From contig NC_089279.1 in the NCBI RefSeq assembly GCF_963678975.1, positions 36,971,933-37,035,932 on the forward strand: a DNA stretch of 64,000 nt, in the 5' to 3' direction. Positions 56,901 to 64,000 of this stretch are shown here, piece by piece. Source of the DNA: Dysidea avara. Lineage: Eukaryota > Porifera > Demospongiae > Dictyoceratida > Dysideidae. Position numbers and translations under genes: made by a program. Numbering within the stretch: position 1 is the stretch's first letter; every line of letters begins with the position of its first letter. Under the pieces are notes generated by a model. That model did not search any database. It saw only the letters and a program-made list of their open reading frames with translations, and had not been told where the DNA came from.

Positions 56901-59900
56901 GGCCACTAAATTTGTGCCAAGTCAACGGTCAAGGGTGAAAATTCCAACCCACAATCGAAAAGTACTGAAATATCGTCGCTAGGTCACCAGTCAAAGATTG
57001 AAAAAGGCTCCTAGTCACAGGTCAAAGCGAAATTTCGGATCGGTCACACGTGGTATTTATCCCAAATTTCACTGCTACCCATGCTATTACTAGTACATAT
57101 TATATTACTTTGTGTCCGCAGCCTTAAGCTGTCACATGTGAAACTGCCACCTTATCACGTGACATGATTGCATTGTTGGACAATGTGCAAATCTTGGTTA
57201 TAAGTAAGAAGTTGGTGAATAAGCTTCATTCAGTAGGCTTCATTACTTCGTTGTGGCTAGGCGTTACTCAGTGGATTACTAACGAGATTAGTAACTTCGT
57301 TACTTGTAGTAATAATATTACATAATATTAGACTTGTTACAGTAACTATATTACTTAGGTAACGCATTACATTTTGTAAGTAAAGTAACTTGAGTTATAT
57401 TACCTGTTTTTATAGCGTATTTCGTTATAATACTTAATTACAACAAAAGTAATAAATGTTATGTAACGCGTTACCCCCAACACTGGGCCTCTGAGTAATA
57501 TAACATACAGGTAAACAATAGAATAGCCTCAGGTGATGTTTGACTTGTGTGTAATATAACATACAGGTAAACAATAGAATAGCCTCAGGTGATGTTTGAC
57601 TTGTGTGTAATATAACATACAGGTAATCAATGGAATAGCCTCAGGGGATGTTTGGCCTGTGTGTAATATAACATACAGGTAAACAATAGAATAGCCTCAG
57701 GGGATGTTTGGCCTGTGTGTAATATAACATACAGGTAATCAATGGAATAGCCTCAGGTAATGTTTGGCCTGTGTGTAATATAACATACAGGTAAACAATA
57801 GAATAGCCTCAGGGGATGTTTGGCCTGTGTGTAATATAACATACAGGTAATCAATGGAATAGCCTCAGGTAATGTTTGGCCTGTGTGTAATATAACATAC
57901 AGGTAAACAATGGAATAGCCTCAGGGGATGTTTGGCCTGTGTGTAATATAACATACAGGTAAACAATAGAATAGCCTCAGGGGATGTTTGGCCTGTGTGT
58001 AATATAACATACAGGTAATCAATGGAATAGCCTCAGGGGATGTTTGGCCTGTGTGTAATATAACATACAGGTGATTTAAGTAGTATTACACAACCAACAT
58101 AGTGACAATAACCTCTAGGGTGGGCTTTGGGGGCTGAACCCCCCCCCCCCCCCCCCCCCCCTTCACTTTTAGGCTTTACTTGATCAATATGCTGAGGATT
58201 ATAATGAAATTTTGTCTTAGCATAATTATCTGATCACTAATAATACAAATACTCATAAACCACTTTATAAACATCTTTCCAAGGTATTATCAGTGGATTT
58301 ATGGTAAAGTTTATGCAACAAGGACCCGGATCAGCATTGGAGGTGTACAAGATCGAGATACTCTAATAGAGCAGTCACCTAACTACTCTAATAGAACATT
58401 TAATGTAAGCATAATAGTTGGTTCTTGGTTTTCCAAATCTGCCTGCACCTATACATACAATGAAGTGCATTGGTCTGTTTAAAAGGCTTGTACATCTACT
58501 TGTGCAGTTATTACTGGTACCGGTATACTTAATTCAGGTACACAATTTCCATTGAAAATAGTCAAACTACTCTCAGATCCAATCTCGTATCATTCAAATT
58601 TCAAAATTTTCCAGTTTCGACATTATTATTCTATCATGCATGCGATTGTGAGAGGGTGCATCATGTACTTGGTTGTCTGAACCCTACCCAAACCTTTCCC
58701 TTAGCAAATGCTGCAGAGAGCCATATATATCTAAAGGCAGTATATAAATATCTACAGCAGAAATATACATTTTAGGTGGAAATGTCTCCAAATTGCTGTA
58801 TTTAGCATCTATTTTTCAAAAATTTCCTGGGGGCATGCCCCCAGACCCCCCTAGTTCCAGCATACTTCGCATGCTGGCAGGTGTACTTTGCACACCTCCA
58901 CCCCAAGAGATTAGTACCTTTATAAATCTAGATCCGCCTCTGTTATCATAAGTGACATGGTTAATTGCTAGTACAAAATGAAATTGGGTTCAGAGTAGTG
59001 ATGTGCAAAATGTGATATATCATGATAAAAAATTATATCATGATAAATTTTTTTATATCATGTGATATGATATAGAATCTTTATAATTATCGTGATATAA
59101 GCCATGGACTCTTGATTTTAGCTATAATTTTAGAAAAATGTACCCAAGATGTCATACTTTTTTTGATAAAAGAGCTTGCAATGTTGTATGCTAGTCATGT
59201 GCCATGTTGTATTGTACTTCTAGTACATCACTGCTACAAGTGTCATCAGTGTAAATACACTAGCTGAGTGATGAGTTGTATATCGTGATATATATATATA
59301 TCGTATCGTGATACATTCTGTGCAATAATCGTGATAGGAAAATATCCTATATCGTATACCACTAGTTCAGAGAAGCTAGTTGGGTGTTTAGTGTATATTG
59401 TGTCGAGGCAATAGTAATCTCAAGACACTGATACAGACACACCGACATACACACAGTCAAACAGACCTCTGGTTGCCGATCACTGAATGCTTTCATTAAC
59501 ACCTATTACATAATACAATTAAGAGATCACATGATCAGCCACACTCACTTCAAGTTGCATCATACAACGTTCCACTCTTCTACGGTTATTACTCTCTAAT
59601 TTACACCGCTGAGTCAGAGCAGCAACTAGCCCCGCCCAACAAAATGTCTGTCTTTGTTTCACTGCAACCTGCAGTTACAAGTGTAAGTCAGATATTCTAA
59701 TAGTTTCACTCACACTCAGATAAGCTTGTATTTCTTCAGATGTGATCTTGTGAGGAGGTGTGGTCTTGTATAGGTGTGTACTACATCATTATGACATCAT
59801 CAAGGGGGTGTGACCTAACTTGTGAGCTGGTCAGGTTTTTATGTATACATAATTATGGACAACTATCATAACCAGTTTAGCTAACACCACCCACCATTTT

Positions 59901-59947
59901 AGTAATTGAGACAGCAGAACAGATGTCACTTAGAGCAAACGTTGTTT
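50099..59947 (-). CDS. TTC27: Tetratricopeptide repeat protein 27 (C-terminal half; 5' exons not seen)
   Basis: Fifteen minus-strand exons join in phase: 59947-59895, 59764-59714, 59668-59549, 54060-54001, 53951-53829, 53779-53702, 53658-53563, 53513-53460, 52084-51986, 51935-51883, 51024-50946, 50896-50810, 50758-50660, 50609-50535, 50491-50377, then 50327-50245 and 50191-50099 (TAG), seventeen in all with the last two. Landmarks known from animal TTC27 appear in order: RRRVERCM, LFHCLPLSPHW, LLWCLLGDV, YQKAWQLSRQRNSRAQRS, GVWFSLGHA, NAEAWNNLS, WRIWENYLL, YNEAISAYHRLLDL, TCSGEVWQLSAH, SLQGVLSVIRK. TTC27 is a poorly characterised conserved TPR protein. Most introns are about 40-60 nt; the one at 54061-59548 is 5.5 kb and filled by an exon-derived minisatellite and MITEs. 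Unlike copies A and C, no stop or frameshift is seen. The N-terminal half is probably beyond 64000. Confidence 0.92.
52690..53275. other. Block-B-specific replacement in a TTC27 intron
   Basis: Sequence here has no counterpart in blocks A or C. A 65-codon plus-strand frame (52797-52994) has no recognisable domain. Confidence 0.5.
54020..54577 (-). repeat. Exon-derived 56-bp minisatellite, array 1 (about 10 units)
   Basis: On the minus strand each unit is a 20-nt stretch GTATGTTATATTACACACAG followed by 36 nt that read AKHCLRLFHCLP in the TTC27 frame. That is exactly the head of the TTC27 exon at 54060-54001 (AKHRLRLFHCLP then LSPHW) with its 3' splice site. The unit next to the exon is the working one. 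Units here differ mainly at CAGGCAA / CAGGTGA. Confidence 0.93.
54586..55097. mobile_element. 512-bp hAT-like MITE (hAT-N2) in the minisatellite
   Basis: Perfect target duplication AACATACA (54578-54585; 55098-55105), which is part of the repeat unit. Ends CAGTGTTGG and CCAACACTG. The interior is GTAAC/GTTAC-rich. Confidence 0.94.
55098..55544 (-). repeat. Exon-derived minisatellite, array 2 (about 8 units)
   Basis: Same 56-bp unit. Most units here have ATTGCATTG where array 1 has ATTTCATTG (minus strand), so array 2 has been homogenised separately. Confidence 0.92.
55545..56640. mobile_element. Composite of hAT-N1 pieces with a nested CAGGCCTGCCAAC MITE
   Basis: 55545-55918 is an inverted copy of the right half of hAT-N1 (compare 38560-38919). 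At 55946-56247 is a separate MITE with ends CAGGCCTGCCAAC and GTTGGCAGGCCTG, and CTGTAG just outside each end; the uninterrupted target is visible at 56845-56860. The interior of that MITE contains repeated CCGTGAGA. The rest reaches CTGTCCCAACACTG at about 56595. Confidence 0.8.
56595..56639 (+). repeat. Single minisatellite unit in inverted orientation
   Basis: GAGGCCAAACGTCACCTGAG then GCTATTCCATTGTTTACCTG on the plus strand is the minisatellite unit in the opposite orientation to arrays 1-3. It lies between two hAT ends. Confidence 0.85.
56641..57486. mobile_element. Chimeric hAT element (hAT-N1 left part joined to inverted hAT-N2)
   Basis: Begins CAGTGTTGGGGTC like hAT-N1 (56641-56825), continues through AAAGTCA/GGTCAAAGG-type repeats, and from about 57090 is the reverse complement of hAT-N2 (54586-55097), ending CCCCCAACACTG. 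The combination fits recombination between two inverted hAT copies. Confidence 0.75.
57487..58073 (-). repeat. Exon-derived minisatellite, array 3 (about 10 units)
   Basis: Same unit, with variants CAGGGGATG and GGTAATCAATGG. In the latter the exon-head frame (minus strand) gains CAT-TGA, a stop. Acceptor-like ACACAG is kept in every unit inspected. Confidence 0.92.
58138..58162 (+). repeat. Poly-C tract (about 23)
   Basis: ACC then an uninterrupted C run followed by TTCAC. Length may be affected by sequencing. Confidence 0.9.
58165..58985. other. No gene seen
   Basis: Contains two adjacent minus-strand copies of the TGTTCTATTAGAGTA motif (58351-58400). CTAGATCCGCCTCTG near 58930 looks like a repeat end. 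No supported exon. Confidence 0.5.
58996..59364. mobile_element. 369-bp hAT-like MITE with ATATCATGATAT palindromes
   Basis: Perfect 8-bp target duplication GTTCAGAG (58988-58995; 59365-59372). Ends TAGTGATGTG and TATACCACTA. Same type as 9144-9474 and 24377-24786. It sits in the large TTC27 intron. Confidence 0.92.
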
Positions 59948-59949
59948 CT

Positions 59950-61180
59950 GGAAAACAGCATAGTAAAACTGCTAGTCCCTGTGGGTGTGTACTGGTCCCT
60001 TGTGGGTGGGTGTGGTCTCTTGTGGGCGTGTGCAGTATCTTGTGGGTGTGTGTGTGTGCTGGGCAGTAGTCTGGCTGTGAGGCTGCTGTACACTCCATGA
60101 GACAACTTTTCTCATCTTCGGATGTTGTTTGGATGATGCATCAAATACATTCAACTGTTTGAATGGTCAGACAACATTGCGCAATACTGACACTATGTCC
60201 ATCATTATCTACCAATTTATACATTGGAGGTGAAACACTGCCACTATCAGAGAAGGGTACAACTCAGGGGGATCCCCTTGGCAATGCCCATCTATGCTTT
60301 GGGAGTTGTTCCTTTACTTAGACCCTTTTCATGTTTATTACACCATAGATACTATACTAATAACACCGGATTGGCCATGCTATTAACCAAGCAGGTTGTT
60401 CAAGTTTAGAAACGACAATGATAACGTTATGTTTTACCGAAGCATAACCAAACACATGTAACTCATGTTAGCTTCATGGTACAGAAAAGATATTCTTACT
60501 GTCCATGACATGGTAAGGTGAATCCATTGGAGTTTTCCTGCCATCTTGGCATTTCCTTTTGCACTCGGCCATCATGTGCATCAGGGGTTGTTGTTCCTCC
60601 TCTGGTCATCCCCGTAAGGGTCATATACCAACCTCAGTTGACCTAGCACTGGGGGAGGGATGCCTCAGGGTTGTCTAAGCCCCCTTACAGTTACAGCATG
60701 GTGGCCATTAGGGCCAGTTCTTCTATCCTTTAAAAATAAAGAAGAAGCGCCTCTGTAATCAATCCATTGTAGGGAAGCCACCACACAGCAAATCAACACC
60801 TTGGGCTGTCAACAAAAATAATTGAAAGTAAGTCCATACTGCGGTAAGCCAAAAGGAACCTGTCGGACTGAAGTGACATTAACAGTGAAAAAATCAAGCA
60901 CATAGCCTTAGTTGTTATTGTGTTATGTTTGTCTGAAGGCATTCAGTTAGTCAGTCAGTACAAAAAATCATTGAAAAATATATATTGTACTTTACGTGGG
61001 AGGATCAAAGCGATGCTGCGTATCATATTGTCCATACAGTACTAATCAGCTACATAACTGTACTGTATGAGTCATACAGTACAGTTATGCAGCTAATTGG
61101 GCAAATACAGTACAGTTATGTGGAGAATTTATTTAAGGAATGTTATGTAAACAACACACTGTAAATCGCTAAAATCTTTT
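59950..61180. other. Mostly gene-free; RT scrap and repeat debris
   Basis: The plus strand at about 60246-60330 encodes a degraded reverse transcriptase motif (EKGTTQGDP, then after a one-base insertion MPIYALGVVPLLRP). 60740-60970 is an R1 body fragment. An inverted pair TACAGTACAGTTATG / CATAACTGTACTGTATG lies at about 61045-61125. GTGGGTGTG repeats at 60000-60055. No TTC27 exon beyond 59947 was recognised. Confidence 0.5.
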
Positions 61181-61859
61181 GTAACATTAATATGACTGGT
61201 AAACCCACACATACCACATCAAAAGAAAGGATGGTGCCAGAGTTAGTGTTTTCGTCTGCACATGCACCCCAGTTATCAATTACTGGCTCAAAGCTTTCAG
61301 CTAAGTTCAGCCTGATACATACCACTACAAACAAAGAACAGTGAACACCTCTGCAACCAATCCAGTCACCACAGAAAATACAGATGATTCCTGTTTACAA
61401 ATGTATCACGCTACCGTGAATTGACACCTTGGGATGTCAGCATAAAGAAATGGGACACAAAGGAGGACAAAGGTAAGTCAAGTCCATGATGTGTGTATTG
61501 TACATACTGTGGTATACCAAGAGGCACGTTTCAGGATGAAGTGACATCAAACAAAGAATATAATCAAGCCTGTAGCCTTACTAGCTATCAAGTTACGCTT
61601 GCCTGAAGGAATCAGTCAAGGCAGTTATCAGTAGAAATTCCATTGAATATTCCTTTTTAAAAAAATTTGTAACAATCTATTGGAAACATTTAGGGTAATA
61701 CTGAAGGAACTTTTGGGCTTGGTTATACCTAACCAACACTGACAAGGTGCCAGGATGGTATTGTGAAGCTGGTTTTAGGATAATTTTAGGTCAGAAAACC
61801 CCAAACCTCCATGATCCCTAATATACAGTACTACAGTACCGTATGATGACAACACAGCC

Positions 61860-62350
61860 ACTAACTTGTAGAGATGATATCGCTAGTGACAACTGAAGAC
61901 TCTCCATACACTCTTTATACTATCATCAGTATCCATAGTAACCGATAAACATCACCATAGCAACACACCTTCTCCTTGTGCAAGTATAATATTCCTAATT
62001 AACGTTGAGCCCTACTGTTACGTTGCCTTGACAACTGCCATGCCTTCTGATAACAAACTTCTTCCTATTACTGACCACTATAGGAGATCATCATTTTGTT
62101 ACCTGGGTAGCATCACCAAGGAGACACCATAGTAACGGAGTCTCTTTTGTTTTCCGTTGTTCACAAAGAACGCTTTCTGCCTATAGGGAGGAATTGTTAC
62201 TACAGCAACTGACAATTTACCATGTAAACCTTTCATGGTCTGCCAACATTCTACAGACACATCACAAGTCCATCCCATAATTGTAGCCGCTCATAGATAA
62301 GCAAAGCATCATTAGAACAACCCAATGACACCAGACAATTGGCTAGATCA
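61860..62350 (-). pseudogene. TTC27 exons, third copy, broken
   Basis: Carries counterparts of the exons at 53513-53460, 53658-53563, 53779-53702 and 53951-53829. The YQKAWQLSRQRNSRAQR exon has TAA in place of TCA directly after that segment (stop at 61999-62001). The sequence containing the acceptor of the HDLANC exon (block B near 53951) is replaced by different sequence, as in block A. Confidence 0.85.
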
Positions 62351-62359
62351 CATGATCAT

Positions 62360-62870
62360 AGCATAATGACATAAAAAGTTAAAATTTTGAAAAGTAGACA
62401 AATTTAGTGTGCCAACTACCTGTTTCTGTAGTGCTGTCTTCTGGTCCATCATATCTGATTTCCACCATGTGACCTGTAGACAAGTCAGCCTGACATCTTG
62501 TCCATAAATATTTGGAGTGGCTTTGTGAAATGTTGGTTCAAAAGGTCTTGAAATAAGCAGTGAACATGGATATCATTAGAGTGAGACACTATGACGTGTT
62601 GGTAGCTGGATCCAACCACCACTTGCTCAATCCAGGCTAGAAAGATAGCAACAGATACTTTCACATTGTCACACTAGAGCAACACACGTAAGGATATACT
62701 CTAAACATTACACATACTCTGTTGTAAAGGTGACTTGACTGTAGCTAACCTCATGATACGGTGTACTGTAGTTGTTGGATTCAGCACAAATGCTAGTCCA
62801 GGATTATCTATCTCGTCGTAACAACACGGACAAGGTCCAAATTCAATCTATAAAATCAAGAAATATGACC
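62360..62870 (-). other. Unidentified exon-like segments (copy C)
   Basis: Counterpart of 3300-3790. Here the frame KSDMMDQKTALQKQ runs to the GT donor, while block A favours another frame because of a one-base difference. Product unknown. Confidence 0.3.
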
Positions 62871-63417
62871 CAACTATGGAATCACATGTGTTAATGTCAA
62901 ACAATGCTAATACATTGGATTGTCATGTTAAGTATTGCATTTACAACACAGAACACTCCTTAACACAACCAGTTAATACTAAACTGACAATAATTCCCCA
63001 TTGATTGGTAACTGAACTGATCCCTGTTAACCATGTAACTTTATGACACATCTACTTAAAGAGTGAATAATGTGATAAAGGAGAGTGTCCCACTGTTGAA
63101 TAGCTTGTCTGGTACAAGATAGTTAACTGATTTAATCCCTCACTGTCAAATTTGTAGAGACTCCAATTTTACAGCTTCTAAACTGCTACAATTTACACAC
63201 CATACCATATAATCCACATATCTACTTACTTGCTATAGAACAAGGAATTTGATTACTGAGTTGCTGTTTGCTGGTATGTTGAGAAGAATCTTGTCCTTGA
63301 TAGTAGCTCACTGGTGAGGTTTGGTGTTGTAGAGTAATAATAGTCACTCCTACACAATCATGAGATGTGGACATACAAGGAGGATCAGTCCATTCATTGG
63401 ATAGATGGTTATATTGT

Positions 63418-63720
63418 TCAGTGATAAGATATGTAAGTGCTACCATCATTACCACCCACAGCATACAGGAAGCCATCAAGTACTGCTAGTACAAGACCAC
63501 TACGACAAGATAATATGTGACACACTTCAGTCCACTGGTCCATACTGGGATCACAACACTCTACAGAGTTGTAACGTGATGTGCTGTTGCAACCTCCCAC
63601 AACATATATCTTGCCACCTGTCACAGCTGCTCCAGGTACTTACGATGTCCTTACATTGGAACAATAGTTCTCCACTCTTCAATGGAGAGGTACTCCAATA
63701 GCAAACAAGTACCCTACAAT
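63418..63720 (-). pseudogene. Kelch-repeat protein fragment (copy C)
   Basis: Matches 4340-4640 with the same two blades and the same internal frame break. Only a few substitutions separate it from copy A, so the kelch fragment was duplicated together with TTC27 exons fairly recently. Confidence 0.75.
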
Positions 63721-64000
63721 GACACAAATAATATCTAGCATTAGCATTATTAGACATGCAAGCTACTCTAAGATTGATGTGTATATAGCAATTAATTGTG
63801 CAATAAATTCTTTTTAAACTGTAGTTTGCCAAATCTTTGCTATTGAATGAGACATTGCCTACTGAGATGAAGTAGGAAAACATACCATGGCAGAGATGTT
63901 ATGGTGACTTTATGAGTTCTAATGAATAATTCAGTAGTGAACGTATATTATCTATAGCATTGTTTAATTGTTAAGTGTGTTGTAGCCACTCACTATTTAC

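Larger units (their letters stand above)
61181..64000. repeat. Segmental duplication block C (truncated by the window)
   Basis: Collinear with 1981-4921, ending at the exact window edge inside the match. Same strand as A and B. It shares the kelch fragment with block A and YQKAWQ-exon details with block B. Confidence 0.93.

Noticed and set aside
54020..58075. Regular repeats resembling a CRISPR array
   Set aside because: The whole 56-bp unit is repeated with no unique spacers, and it derives from a TTC27 exon in eukaryotic DNA.
59877..60154. Frames rich in THTHTH and PT around 60 kb as a mucin-like gene
   Set aside because: They arise from GTGTGGGTG repeats; only 59895-59947 belongs to a supported TTC27 exon.

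Overview
This is eukaryotic nuclear DNA, most likely from a demosponge with a compact, AT-rich genome (Amphimedon-like; inferred, not tested). The grounds are very short introns (many 45-60 nt, GT-AG), three recognisable animal gene families, a Death-NACHT-LRR receptor of the type greatly expanded in Amphimedon, and an unusually dense load of small inverted-repeat transposons. There are no bacterial operons, rRNAs or CRISPR arrays.

Four genes could be assembled by hand from matching splice phases. (1) TTC27 (minus strand, 3' part, 59947 to 50099): 15 phase-consistent exons encoding the TPR-rich C-terminal half. (2) CNOT10 (plus strand, 35056-41664): 9 phase-consistent exons encoding most of the CCR4-NOT subunit apart from the N-terminus. 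(3) A complete NLR-type gene (minus, 47348-44534): 4 exons, 872 aa, Death domain + NACHT + LRRs. (4) The last three exons of an unidentified small basic protein (plus, 41791-42085). The 5' exons of TTC27 and CNOT10 were not found in the window.

The window is also a mosaic of segmental duplications. The TTC27 3' region occurs three times: block A (1-4921, broken), block B (about 49980-53960, intact) and block C (61181-64000, broken and running off the window). A and C continue into a kelch-repeat fragment that B lacks. CNOT10 has a partial upstream duplicate (29902-30975) carrying a stop and a frameshift. Between them lie a 5.35-kb DNA transposon with long terminal inverted repeats (23824-29173) that carries two oppositely oriented gene remnants, a 751-bp non-autonomous relative (19901-20651), several hAT-like MITEs with perfect 8-bp target duplications, TA-flanked MITEs, decayed LINE reverse transcriptase fragments, and many large hairpins.

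Two things stand out. First, a roughly 56-bp tandem array (54020-58075), invaded by hAT MITEs, is built from the start of a TTC27 exon plus its 3' splice site, so the TTC27 intron holds some 28 copies of its own acceptor and exon head. Second, a set of near-perfect 115-150 bp hairpins have unrelated arms but a similar apex motif of the GAGC-AAGC-GAG type.
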